Shown here: one piece after another, positions 17,911 through 26,146 of the stretch
How the letters are laid out: the number at the start of each line of letters is the position of its first letter
Position numbering within the stretch: position 1 is the stretch's first letter
DNA from: Hydrogenophilus sp.
Lineage (GTDB): Bacteria; Pseudomonadota; Gammaproteobacteria; Burkholderiales; Rhodocyclaceae
Assembly (NCBI GenBank): GCA_026416515.1
Contig: JAOAEZ010000001.1
Span: forward strand, 1-64,000
Reading direction: 5' to 3'
Length of the DNA stretch: 64,000 nt
Position numbers and translations under genes: made by a program
Notes under the pieces: model-generated
The model's input: only the letters and a program-made list of their open reading frames with translations
What the model was told of the DNA's origin: nothing
Database searches by the model: none

Positions 17911-17995
17911 TGGTGCCCAGGAGAGGACTCGAACCTCCACGCCTCGCGGCACTAGAACCTGAATCTAGCGCGTCTACCAATTCCGCCACCTGGGC
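17911..17995 (-). tRNA. tRNA-Leu (anticodon CAG)
   Basis: The reverse complement folds as an 85-base class II tRNA. The acceptor stem is GCCCAGG/CCTGGGC, the D arm contains AATTGGTAGA, and the anticodon stem CTAGA/TCTAG encloses loop TTCAGGT with anticodon CAG. A long variable arm, a T arm with GGTTCGAGTCC and an encoded CCA end complete it. It is preceded on the minus strand by a near-perfect consensus promoter. Confidence 0.95.
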
Positions 17996-18014
17996 GACGG
18001 GGATGGAATGCGCT

Positions 18015-18042
18015 ATTATACGACCCTTGGTTGTCGTGTCAA
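18015..18042 (-). promoter_or_regulatory. Consensus sigma-70 promoter of tRNA-Leu
   Basis: On the minus strand TTGACA (18042-18037) and TATAAT (18020-18015) are both perfect and separated by 16 bases. Transcription would start near 18008, 13 bases before the tRNA 5' end. The palindromic -10 reads TATTAT on the plus strand (18014-18019), so a weak opposed promoter for rnr could overlap it. Confidence 0.85.
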
Positions 18043-18064
18043 GGCATTTTTAGGGGAAAACGCA

Positions 18065-20482
18065 GTGGGAAGAGAGGAGGGTGAGCCAAGGGGGGCGCGC
18101 CGTAGCCGAGGAAAGAAGGAGAGGCGTTTTCGGGGGGAGGGAGGACGGGAAGAGAAGGCCCTAGAGAGAGAAGAAGGGGGGCTGTTCGAAAAGGAGAAGG
18201 TCCTAAAGGGAATTTCAGAATCTTTTGAGAGACCAAGAGGAGAGGAAACGGTCGACGTTCGCTTGTTGACGGAGGTAGCAGCGTCGCTGCCCGCTATCCG
18301 CCGAACCGATCCCTATTTGGCACGGGAAGTGGCCCGCTACGGGCGCACACCGCTTCCGAGCCGAGAGTTCGTGGTGGATCAATTGACCGCCGCAGGACGG
18401 CCGTTAAAAGTTTCAGAGTTAGCAGCGCTCTTGGAGATTCGACCTTTTGAGTTGGAGGCGTTCGAGCGACGGTTGGCGGCGATGGCGCGGGATGGAACGA
18501 TCGTGCGCAACCGCCAAGGGGCCGTGCTGTTGCCTAAGAAGGCGGCGTTGGTCGCTGGACGGGTTCAGGGACATCCCGATGGCTTCGGTTTCGTGGTTCG
18601 AGACGATGGCGGTCCCGATATCTTCCTCCCGCCTAAGGAGATGCGACAGGTACTGCACGGGGATCGTGTGTGGGTGCGTGTGAGCGGGTCCGATTTGCGC
18701 GGAAGGCCTGAGGGAAGGGTGGTGGAGGTATTGGAGCGGGCCAATCGGCGGGTGGTCGGGAGGGTATTGGTCGAACATGGGGTGATGCTGGTTGTTCCCG
18801 AGGATCGCCGAATTGCTCAGGATATTTTGATCGCTCCCGGCAACGAGGGAGGAAAACGAAGAGTGCGAACAGATGATGTGGTGGTGGCCGAAATCATCGA
18901 GCCGCCTAGCCGCTTCGCGCAGCCAATCGGGAGGATCGTCGAGGTTCTCGGCCGCTACGAGGACCCCGGAATGGAGATCGAAATCGCATTGCGCAAACAC
19001 GATCTGCCTTTTGTGTGGAGCCGCTCCGCAAAGGAGCAGGTTCGCCGTTTGCCGGCTGCAGTTCGAGCGCGCGATTTGCGCCAGCGCGAGGATCTGCGGT
19101 CGCTGCCCTTTGTGACGATCGATGGAGAGACCGCAAAGGATTTCGATGACGCGGTCTTTTGCGAACAGGTGGGGAAGGGTTTCCGATTGATTGTGGCAAT
19201 CGCCGATGTAGCCCATTTTGTGAAAGCCGATTCGGCACTCGATGATGAGGCTTATGCCCGTGGAACGTCAGTCTATTTTCCCCGGCGGGTGATCCCAATG
19301 TTGCCCGAGCGATTGAGCAACGATCTTTGTTCGCTGGTCCCCCACGAAGAGCGGTTGGTGATGGCCTGCGAGATGAGGATCTCCGGGCGCGGCCGAATCG
19401 AGCAGTACCGCTTCTTTCCGGCAGTGATCGAGTCGCGTGCCCGTTTGACCTACACAATGGTGGCAAAGGCACTGTACGAGGGAGACGAAGAGGCGCGAGA
19501 GCTCTTGGGGGCGCTGATGGAGCCGCTGACCTGCCTCGATAGGGTATTCCGCGCTTTGCTGAGTCAACGGAAGCGGCGGGGAGCGCTCGATTTCGATACC
19601 CCAGAGGTGGAGTTCCAGTTCAATGAAGAGGGAAAGATCGTCGGCGTGCGACCGACGATCCGTAACGATGCCCATCGATTGATCGAAGAGTGTATGTTGG
19701 CGGCTAACGTGTGCGCGTCGGAGTTTTTAGCAACCCATGAGCAGCCGACGCTTTACCGAATCCACGAGCCGCCTGACCCCGAAAAGGTGTCGAAATTACG
19801 GGAGTTTTTGGCGGGTTTCGGGATCGCTTTGCGGGGGGGAGAGAATCCGAAACCGAAGGATTTTGTGCGAGTGTTGGAGCAGATCGCCGACCGCCCCTAC
19901 GCGACGCTGCTGCAGATGGTGATGTTGCGCTCGCTTAAACAGGCACGCTATTCACCCGATAACGCCGGCCACTTCGGTTTGGCGTACGATTGCTATACCC
20001 ATTTTACTTCGCCAATCCGCCGTTACCCCGATCTGTTGGTTCACCGCGCCGTGAAGGCAGTCCTGGCAGGCGAGCGGTTTGTGCCGAAACGCAGCTGGCA
20101 GGAGATGGGCGAGCATTGTTCGATGACCGAACGACGCGCCGATGAGGCGTCGCGCGATGTGATGAATTGGCTGAAATGCTACTATATGCAGGATCGATTG
20201 GGAGAGCGCTTTACCGGTACCATTTCGGCAGTGGTTCCCTTTGGCTTTTTTGTAACCCTCGACGAGGTGTTCGTAGAGGGGTTGGTTCATATTTCGGAGT
20301 TGGGATCCGATTATTTCCATTACGATGAGGTGCGCCATGCCTTAGTCGGAGAGCGAACCCGTGTGCGCTACCAGCTTGCCGACCGCGTGGAGGTGGAGGT
20401 AGCGCGGGTCGATTTGGCATTGAGCCGAATCGATTTTCGGTTGATCGGTTTGCTCCGAAGAGAGGGGGAGAGAGGGGAGTAG
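18065..20482 (+). CDS. rnr: Ribonuclease R
   Basis: RNase R is a 3'-5' exoribonuclease that degrades structured RNA, including defective rRNA and tmRNA-tagged messages. In the 805-residue protein, an E/R/G/K-rich N-terminal extension (about residues 1-70) precedes the winged-helix region (DPYLAREVARYGRTPLPSRE) and cold-shock OB domains. The RNB catalytic domain includes TIDGETAKDFDDAVF with the metal-binding Asp cluster, and AHFGLAYDCYTHFTSPIRRY. A C-terminal S1 domain follows (FTGTISAVVPFGFFVTLDE). The long basic tail of E. coli RNase R is missing. GTG 18065 is chosen because AGGGG at 18052-18056 lies at correct distance; the ATG at 18008 sits inside the tRNA promoter. rlmB follows immediately. 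Confidence 0.95.
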   Translation: MGREEGEPRGARRSRGKKERRFRGEGGREEKALEREEGGLFEKEKVLKGISESFERPRGEETVDVRLLTEVAASLPAIRRTDPYLAREVARYGRTPLPSREFVVDQLTAAGRPLKVSELAALLEIRPFELEAFERRLAAMARDGTIVRNRQGAVLLPKKAALVAGRVQGHPDGFGFVVRDDGGPDIFLPPKEMRQVLHGDRVWVRVSGSDLRGRPEGRVVEVLERANRRVVGRVLVEHGVMLVVPEDRRIAQDILIAPGNEGGKRRVRTDDVVVAEIIEPPSRFAQPIGRIVEVLGRYEDPGMEIEIALRKHDLPFVWSRSAKEQVRRLPAAVRARDLRQREDLRSLPFVTIDGETAKDFDDAVFCEQVGKGFRLIVAIADVAHFVKADSALDDEAYARGTSVYFPRRVIPMLPERLSNDLCSLVPHEERLVMACEMRISGRGRIEQYRFFPAVIESRARLTYTMVAKALYEGDEEARELLGALMEPLTCLDRVFRALLSQRKRRGALDFDTPEVEFQFNEEGKIVGVRPTIRNDAHRLIEECMLAANVCASEFLATHEQPTLYRIHEPPDPEKVSKLREFLAGFGIALRGGENPKPKDFVRVLEQIADRPYATLLQMVMLRSLKQARYSPDNAGHFGLAYDCYTHFTSPIRRYPDLLVHRAVKAVLAGERFVPKRSWQEMGEHCSMTERRADEASRDVMNWLKCYYMQDRLGERFTGTISAVVPFGFFVTLDEVFVEGLVHISELGSDYFHYDEVRHALVGERTRVRYQLADRVEVEVARVDLALSRIDFRLIGLLRREGERGE

Positions 20483-20483
20483 G

Positions 20484-21383
20484 GTGACGCAAAGGAGGAT
20501 GGAGAGGTCCAAGAGGGAGCGCGTTTCGAGCGCGGCGAGCGGAGAAGAGAGAGGAGAGGAGAAAGCTTACCTTTTGGGGGAGAAGCGAAAAGAAGAAGGT
20601 GAAAAACAGAGTGCGAGCGGTAGCGCAAGCGATCGGGCGGAAGAGGCGGTAGTGTGGGGGTGGCATTCGGTGACCGCTTTGCTGCGGATCGCTCCGCAAC
20701 GGGTAGTCACGATTTATCTGGATGCCGATCGGCGCGATGGGCGTGCCCGCGCGCTGAGGCAGCGAGCCGAAGGGATGGGGGTGCCGTTGGTGATGATGCC
20801 GCGGACGCGACTGACGGCATTGGCAGGGAGTACCTCCCACCAAGGAGTGGTGGCGGTGGTCCGCCCGCGAAGCCCCTTGTCGTTGTCCGCCGTGCTTCGC
20901 ACGACGCGTGGAGTGCCGCTTTTTTTGATTTTGGATGGGGTGACCGATCCCCATAACCTCGGCGCAGCATTGCGAACAGCGGATGCCACAGGGGTCACGG
21001 CACTGATTGCGCCTAAAGATCGTTCGTGCGGGTTAACGCCGGTCGTGACAAAGGTAGCGTGCGGCGCGGCGGAGACGGTTCCACTTCTTTTCGTAACCAA
21101 TTTGGCTAGAGCGTTGCGCGAACTGCAGAGAGCAGGAGTATGGGTGGTGGGGTTGGCAGGGGACGCCCCAGAGTCACTCTTTTCGTGTGACTTGCGCGGG
21201 CCGACCGCGTTGGTGGTCGGGTCGGAGGGAGAGGGATTGCGGCAGTTAACGCGCGCGTGTTGCGATCAGGTGGTCCGATTGCCGATGGCCGGATGCGTCG
21301 AGAGCTTGAACGTCGCGGTGGCGGCTGGGGTGGCGTTGTACGAGGCAGTGCGTCAGCGAATGAAAGAAAAGAGCGCTTCCTAG
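20484..21383 (+). CDS. rlmB: 23S rRNA 2'-O-methyltransferase RlmB (SpoU/TrmH family)
   Basis: RlmB methylates the ribose of G2251 in the peptidyl-transferase loop of 23S rRNA. The 299-residue product has the substrate-binding N-domain (WGWHSVTALLRIAPQRV) and a SPOUT knot domain with motifs LDGVTDPHNLGAALRTADAT, ALVVGSEGEGL and LPMAGCVESLNVAVAAGVAL. About 50 charged, low-complexity residues precede the usual start, unlike most homologues of about 245 residues. GTG 20484 follows GAGGGGAGTAG; ATG 20499 or a later start cannot be excluded. Its position one base after the rnr stop matches the conserved rnr-rlmB pair. Confidence 0.93.
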   Translation: MTQRRMERSKRERVSSAASGEERGEEKAYLLGEKRKEEGEKQSASGSASDRAEEAVVWGWHSVTALLRIAPQRVVTIYLDADRRDGRARALRQRAEGMGVPLVMMPRTRLTALAGSTSHQGVVAVVRPRSPLSLSAVLRTTRGVPLFLILDGVTDPHNLGAALRTADATGVTALIAPKDRSCGLTPVVTKVACGAAETVPLLFVTNLARALRELQRAGVWVVGLAGDAPESLFSCDLRGPTALVVGSEGEGLRQLTRACCDQVVRLPMAGCVESLNVAVAAGVALYEAVRQRMKEKSAS

Positions 21384-21405
21384 ACGCTTCGTATTGGCCG
21401 TATAT

Positions 21406-21434
21406 AGCCCTCTTGCCAGCAGGAAGGGCTTTTT
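21406..21434 (+). terminator. Terminator after rlmB, overlapping the tRNA-Pro promoter
   Basis: AGCCCT at 21406-21411 and AGGGCT at 21425-21430 form a stem with a 13-base loop, followed by a T-run to 21434. It is 23 bases after the rlmB stop. The stem is moderate and the loop is long, so efficiency is uncertain. Confidence 0.65.
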
Positions 21435-21441
21435 GTATACT
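21413..21441 (+). promoter_or_regulatory. Promoter of tRNA-Pro
   Basis: TTGCCA at 21413-21418 and TATACT at 21436-21441 are separated by exactly 17 bases, with tRNA-Pro starting 10 bases after the -10 box. The -35 lies in the loop of the rlmB terminator, and its 3' stem arm and U-tract form the spacer. Confidence 0.75.
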
Positions 21442-21450
21442 AACCCGAGT

Positions 21451-21527
21451 CGGGGCGTAGCGCAGCCTGGTAGCGCACCTGCATGGGGTGCAGGGGGTCG
21501 CGAGTTCAAATCCCGCCGCCCCGACCA
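21451..21527 (+). tRNA. tRNA-Pro (anticodon GGG)
   Basis: A 77-base cloverleaf has acceptor CGGGGCG/CGCCCCG, D arm with AGCCTGGTAGC, anticodon stem CCTGC/GCAGG around loop ATGGGGT (anticodon GGG), variable loop GGGTC, T arm with GAGTTCAAATC, and an encoded CCA at 21525-21527. The first base C is typical of bacterial tRNA-Pro. Confidence 0.95.
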
Positions 21528-21531
21528 GCAG

Positions 21532-21552
21532 AGCCCGGAAAGGGCTTTTTTT
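21532..21552 (+). terminator. Terminator of tRNA-Pro
   Basis: AGCCC at 21532-21536 and GGGCT at 21542-21546 close a GGAAA loop, followed by seven T (21546-21552). It begins five bases after the tRNA CCA end. Confidence 0.85.
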
Positions 21553-21571
21553 AGAGGTGGAGTATTAGAAA

Positions 21572-22615
21572 ATGGTAATATTCAAAAAGCGGTTTGCTTT
21601 TTTCGGTTGGGCGCTGATTGCTTTGTTGGCGCCAGCTTCAGTGTGGGCAGAGATCCCGACGGGATTGGTGGAACGGCTAACAGTGCGCGAGCGAGTCACT
21701 GCCGAGGGGGTAATTGAGGCAGTGTTGGAAGCGAAAGTCGCCGCAGAGGTTCCAGGGCGAGTGGTAGAGGTGCGCGTCGACGCAGGGGAGCGAGTGCGGG
21801 CAGGTCAGGTCCTTTTTGTGCTCGATGATGCCAGTATCCGGCAAGAGGTGGCGGCCGCCCGCGCCCGGTTGGCCCAAGCAGAGGCGAATTTGACCAATGC
21901 TCGAGCAGAGTGGGAGCGAACCAAAAATCTGTTCGCGCAAAAGTTCATCAGTGAGTCACGTCTCGATTCGGCGCGCACTGCTTTAAACGCGGCGGAGGCA
22001 GAACGAAATGCGGCAGCAGCACAGGTCGCGCGGGCAGAGGCAGGCCTCGCCTATACCCAGGTGAAGGCACCTTTCGATGCAGTGGTCGCCGAGCGGTTGG
22101 CCAATAAGGGAGATATGGCCCAGCCAGGACAGCCTTTGGCGGTGTTGTTTCAGCCCGGAGCCATGCGGGCGGTGGCCCAGGTGCCGGAGGAGCGAGTAAA
22201 GCGTTTAGGACAACCGCTGACCGCTACGGTGGAGGTCCCAGCAGTAAACCGAACGTGGGTGGCCACGGTGGTGACGGTATTACCATCGGTCGACCCACGA
22301 ACCCAGACGCGGTCCGTACGGGCTGATTTGCCCGCCGACGCCGGCCAGGTATTGGTTCCGGGGAGTTTCGCGCGCGTCGAGCTCTCCGCGGCAGGCGGTG
22401 AGCGATTGGTCGTCCCCCAGCAGGCGGTAATACGACGAGGTGAGCTTACAGCCGTTTACGTGGCGACCGAGCGTGGGTGGCGGTTGCGCCAGGTGCGACT
22501 GGGAGAGACCGTCGCTGAAAACCGAGTACAGGTGCTGGCTGGATTGGCCGAGGGGGATCGAGTGGCCCTCGACCCTGTAAAAGCAGGGCTTGCGGTAGCG
22601 AAGGGGGAACAGTGA
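21572..22615 (+). CDS. RND efflux periplasmic adaptor subunit
   Basis: Membrane fusion protein that links an inner-membrane RND pump to an outer-membrane channel. The 347-residue precursor starts with a signal peptide (FFGWALIALLAPASVWAEIP). It contains the lipoyl-like half motifs (EAKVAAEVPGRVVEVRVDAG and YTQVKAPFDAVVAERLANKG) flanking an alpha-helical hairpin rich in A/E/R (about residues 85-160), then beta-barrel and membrane-proximal domains ending ALDPVKAGLAVAKGEQ. There is no lipobox. GAGGTGGAG precedes the ATG. The permease follows after 10 bases. The substrate cannot be inferred, and no outer-membrane factor gene is present in the window. Confidence 0.9.
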   Translation: MVIFKKRFAFFGWALIALLAPASVWAEIPTGLVERLTVRERVTAEGVIEAVLEAKVAAEVPGRVVEVRVDAGERVRAGQVLFVLDDASIRQEVAAARARLAQAEANLTNARAEWERTKNLFAQKFISESRLDSARTALNAAEAERNAAAAQVARAEAGLAYTQVKAPFDAVVAERLANKGDMAQPGQPLAVLFQPGAMRAVAQVPEERVKRLGQPLTATVEVPAVNRTWVATVVTVLPSVDPRTQTRSVRADLPADAGQVLVPGSFARVELSAAGGERLVVPQQAVIRRGELTAVYVATERGWRLRQVRLGETVAENRVQVLAGLAEGDRVALDPVKAGLAVAKGEQ

Positions 22616-22625
22616 GGAGGTTTTA

Positions 22626-25600
22626 ATGGGCCGGACCGTTCTGGCGGGAGAGACAACCGGTGCACCGCTCGGTATCTCGGGACGAGTCGCCGCGACATTC
22701 CAGCGCAATGCTATTACCCCTTTGTTAGCGCTGGTTCTTTTTTTGCTGGGGCTTTTCGCAATCTTGGTGACCCCCAAGGAGGAGGAGCCCCAGATCGATG
22801 TGACGATGGCTCATGTGATCGTCCCTTGGCCGGGAGCTTCTGCTAAGGATGTAGAGTCGATCATCAGCCGGCCAGCGGAATTGGTTCTATCGCGAATCGC
22901 AGGGGTGGAGCATGTCTTCAGCGTTTCACGGCCGGGAATGGCGCTGCTGACCGTCCAGTTCGAGGTGGGGGTCAAAAGCGAGACCGCGCTGGTGCGTTTG
23001 TACGATACCGTGATGTCCCACCGCGATTGGTTGAGCCCTAATTTGGGGGTCGGAGAGCCGATCGTGAAGCCAAAGGGGATCGATGATGTGCCGGTGGCGG
23101 CGTTTACGCTGTATACGACCGATCCCGAACGCGCCGGCTACGATTTGGAGCGAGTCGCCCATGCACTCGAATTGGAGTTAAAACGGATTCCCGGGGCCCG
23201 CGATGTACGAACCATCGGCGGACCAGGACAGGTGGTGCGGGTGGTATTCGATCCCGTGCGGTTAAACGCTTACAACTTGACGGTGAGTGAGCTGAAAAAG
23301 GCGCTGGCCGTGACCAATGTGTCGCTTCCCGCCGGGTATTTAACCCAGGATAACCGTGAGGTGCTGGTGCGCACAGGGCTCCATTTTGAGTCGGTCGAGG
23401 ATGTGGCGTCGATTGTGGTGGGGGTGGTCGAGGGACGGCCTGTATACCTGCGAGAGGTGGCAGAGGTGACCCTTGGCCCCGATGAGCCACGCCGCTACGT
23501 GTGGTACGGGAGGCGCGATGGAGCCTCTTATCCGGCGGTGACCATCTGGATTTCCAAAAAACCGGGAGCTAACGCCGCTTCAGTGGTTGAGGCGGCTGTT
23601 AAGCGAATGCGCTCCTTGGAGCAACAGCTGATTCCCGAGGGAGTGGAGTGGACGATCACCCGCGATTATGGTGCGACGGCGACCGATAAGGCTAACACTT
23701 TAATCGGAAAATTAATTTTTGCTACCGCTGCGGTGGTGGGGTTGGTATTGCTGACGTTGGGATGGCGGGAGGCGGTGATCGTCGGCGTGGCGGTGACGTT
23801 GACGTTGATGGCGACGCTTTTTGCGTCTTGGGCATGGGGTTTTACGCTGAACCGCGTTTCGTTATTCGCGCTTATCTTTTCGATTGGTATTTTGGTAGAC
23901 GACGCCATTGTGGTGGTCGAGAATGTCCATCGTTGGCATTATTTGAAGCCGGCCGAACCGTTGGGGCGGGTGATCCCCCACGCGGTGGATGAGGTAGGGG
24001 GACCGACTATCTTGGCAACCTTTACCGTGATCGCCGCTTTGTTGCCTATGGCCTTCGTCACGGGGTTGATGGGACCCTATATGAGCCCAATCCCTGTCAA
24101 CGCGTCGATGGGGATGTTTTTGTCACTGGTGGTGGCATTCGTCGTGACCCCTTGGTTGGCCGATAAGTTGCTGCGCCCCCACGAAGAGCGTCCCGGAGGC
24201 GATGATCGAGTGACCAGCGCGCTCGACCGCTTCTTTCGGACGATTTTCCGCCCGATTATGCACCCGCTCTACGGGGCATGGGTTCGATTCGCTTGGGGAA
24301 GCGGCGTGTTGGTGCTTATCGCCGCAGCGATGGCGCTGCCGGTGATGCAGGTGGTGATTTTGAAGATGCTTCCCTTCGATAATAAGAGCGAGTTTCAGGT
24401 GGTTGTGGAGATGCCATTGGGGACGCCGCCGGAGCTGACGAGCCGGGCCCTTCAGGAGATGGGTGAGGCGTTGGCAGCAGCGATTCCAGAGGTGCGCGAT
24501 TGGCAGGCTTACGCGGGAACCGCTAGCCCGATCAACTTCAACGGATTAGTCCGTCAGTACTATTTGCGACAGATGCCAGAACAGGGTGACCTGCAGGTGA
24601 ACTTGGTCGATCGCCGCGAACGGAAACGCAAAAGCCATGAGGTGGCGATGGCTGCCCGCCCCGTCGTCCAGGCGATCGCCGCCCGATACGGGGCAAACGC
24701 AAAGGTAGTTGAGGTTCCGCCGGGACCGCCGGTGTTGGCACCGATTGTGGCCGAGATTTACGGACCCAGTTACGAGGGACAGATCGCTGTGGCTCAGCAG
24801 GTGCGGGCAGCGCTTGAGAGAACTCCCGACGTGGTGGATGTGGACGATACGATCGAGGAGGTGGCGCCCGAATTGGTGTTGGTGGTCAATCAGGCGAAAG
24901 CGGCTCAGAAAGGAGTGGCTCAGGCCCAAATTGTGGAGACGATCCGCGTGGCGCTCTCAGGAGAGTCAGCCACCTCGCTTTACGGTGGCTCTAACCAGTA
25001 CGAGGTTCCCGTTCGGTTGATGATGTCCGAAACGTTGAAGGATCAAGTGGATCAGGTGTTGGCGCTGCGGGTGCGTTCCCGGGAGGGGCAGTTGGTCCCT
25101 ATCTCCGAGCTGGTGGATGTGGTGGAGCGACGCCGGGAGCAAGTGATCTATCGTAAGGATCTGTTGCCAGTGGTGTTTGTAATGGCCGATGTAGCAGGGG
25201 AGACCGATTCGCCGCTCTACGGGATGTTCCAGGCGCGTACCGCATTGGCAGGGATTCCCTTGATAGGAGATGGGCTTTCGGGTACGTTGGGGGAGTGGTT
25301 TATCCAGCCTCCAGAGAATCCCTATTCTGAGTTTTCGGTGAAATGGGATGGCGAGTGGCAGGTTACCTACGAGACGTTCCGCGATATGGGGGCCGCTTAC
25401 GCGGTAGGGTTGGTGTTGATCTACTTATTGGTGGTCGCCCATTTCAAGAGTTACGGGATCCCCCTGATCATTATGGCACCTATCCCGCTGACGATTATCG
25501 GCGTTATGCCGGGACACGCTTTGCTGGGGGCGCAGTTTACAGCGACTTCGATGATCGGAATGATCGCGCTGGCTGGGATTATCGTTCGGAATTCGATTTT

Positions 25601-25877
25601 GTTGGTCGATTTTGTGATCGAGCAGGTGAAGAACGGAATGGCATTGGAGGAGGCGATTGTTCGTTCCGCCGCTGTGCGCGCGAAACCGATCGCTTTGACA
25701 GCGGTCGCGGCAATGATCGGCGCTTTATTCATCCTCGACGATCCGATCTTCCAGGGGTTGGCGATCAGTTTGATCTTCGGGGTCTTTGTTTCGACGGTTC
25801 TTACCCTTGTGGTTATTCCAATGCTTTTCTATGCCGCGAAACGGGGAAAGATAGAGGTCATTCGAGGTAATCCGTAA
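22626..25877 (+). CDS. RND family efflux transporter permease
   Basis: Inner-membrane proton-driven export pump, working as a trimer with the adaptor encoded just upstream. The 1083-residue length fits the AcrB/HAE superfamily. The first membrane helix ends with ILVTPKEEEPQIDVTMAHV, and the proton-relay helix carries SIGILVDDAIVVVENVHRW with the paired Asp. Two large periplasmic loops separate twelve predicted membrane helices; MIGMIALAGIIVRNSILLVD and VIPMLFYA lie near the end. The PKEEEPQI sequence resembles a less studied RND branch more than AcrB or CusA. AGGAGG at 22617-22622 precedes ATG 22626. Confidence 0.92.
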   Translation: MGRTVLAGETTGAPLGISGRVAATFQRNAITPLLALVLFLLGLFAILVTPKEEEPQIDVTMAHVIVPWPGASAKDVESIISRPAELVLSRIAGVEHVFSVSRPGMALLTVQFEVGVKSETALVRLYDTVMSHRDWLSPNLGVGEPIVKPKGIDDVPVAAFTLYTTDPERAGYDLERVAHALELELKRIPGARDVRTIGGPGQVVRVVFDPVRLNAYNLTVSELKKALAVTNVSLPAGYLTQDNREVLVRTGLHFESVEDVASIVVGVVEGRPVYLREVAEVTLGPDEPRRYVWYGRRDGASYPAVTIWISKKPGANAASVVEAAVKRMRSLEQQLIPEGVEWTITRDYGATATDKANTLIGKLIFATAAVVGLVLLTLGWREAVIVGVAVTLTLMATLFASWAWGFTLNRVSLFALIFSIGILVDDAIVVVENVHRWHYLKPAEPLGRVIPHAVDEVGGPTILATFTVIAALLPMAFVTGLMGPYMSPIPVNASMGMFLSLVVAFVVTPWLADKLLRPHEERPGGDDRVTSALDRFFRTIFRPIMHPLYGAWVRFAWGSGVLVLIAAAMALPVMQVVILKMLPFDNKSEFQVVVEMPLGTPPELTSRALQEMGEALAAAIPEVRDWQAYAGTASPINFNGLVRQYYLRQMPEQGDLQVNLVDRRERKRKSHEVAMAARPVVQAIAARYGANAKVVEVPPGPPVLAPIVAEIYGPSYEGQIAVAQQVRAALERTPDVVDVDDTIEEVAPELVLVVNQAKAAQKGVAQAQIVETIRVALSGESATSLYGGSNQYEVPVRLMMSETLKDQVDQVLALRVRSREGQLVPISELVDVVERRREQVIYRKDLLPVVFVMADVAGETDSPLYGMFQARTALAGIPLIGDGLSGTLGEWFIQPPENPYSEFSVKWDGEWQVTYETFRDMGAAYAVGLVLIYLLVVAHFKSYGIPLIIMAPIPLTIIGVMPGHALLGAQFTATSMIGMIALAGIIVRNSILLVDFVIEQVKNGMALEEAIVRSAAVRAKPIALTAVAAMIGALFILDDPIFQGLAISLIFGVFVSTVLTLVVIPMLFYAAKRGKIEVIRGNP

Positions 25878-25887
25878 GGGAGAAGGT

Positions 25888-26124
25888 ATGAAACAATTAA
25901 CAGTTAACCAGTGGGTACGGGCGATTGCCGGGGCGTTCGTGCTCCTCTCCTTGGCTTTTGGGGTCGATTCTTCCCCTCTTTACCTAAATGGGAATTTCCT
26001 TTGGTTTACGGCTTTTGTCGGTGCCAATCTGCTCCAGAGTGCCTTTACAGGACTTTGCCCTTTAGAAAGCTTTCTGCGGCGGTTGGGGATTCCAGATGAA
26101 GAGGGAGGAAGAGCTTCGTCGTAA
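25888..26124 (+). CDS. DUF2892 (YgaP-type) small inner-membrane protein
   Basis: The 78-residue protein has two hydrophobic helices (about residues 10-25 and 35-52). It has the DUF2892 pattern NQWVRAIAGAFVLLSLAFG at the N-terminus and FVGANLLQSAFTGLCPLESF, with a conserved Cys-Pro, near the end. This family occurs alone or attached to rhodanese domains, as in E. coli YgaP, and is linked to sulfur transfer or membrane association. It starts 11 bases after the RND permease and is probably in the same operon. Its relation to the pump is unknown. Confidence 0.85.
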   Translation: MKQLTVNQWVRAIAGAFVLLSLAFGVDSSPLYLNGNFLWFTAFVGANLLQSAFTGLCPLESFLRRLGIPDEEGGRASS

Positions 26125-26146
26125 CGAGGTCTTTTCGCTCAGAGGC

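Noticed and set aside
17864-17989. N-terminal extension of the lipoprotein starting M-A-E-L-V-D-A-L-D-S-G
   Set aside because: This sequence is the translation of tRNA-Leu and is a frequent false start; the lipoprotein signal peptide begins at 17863.
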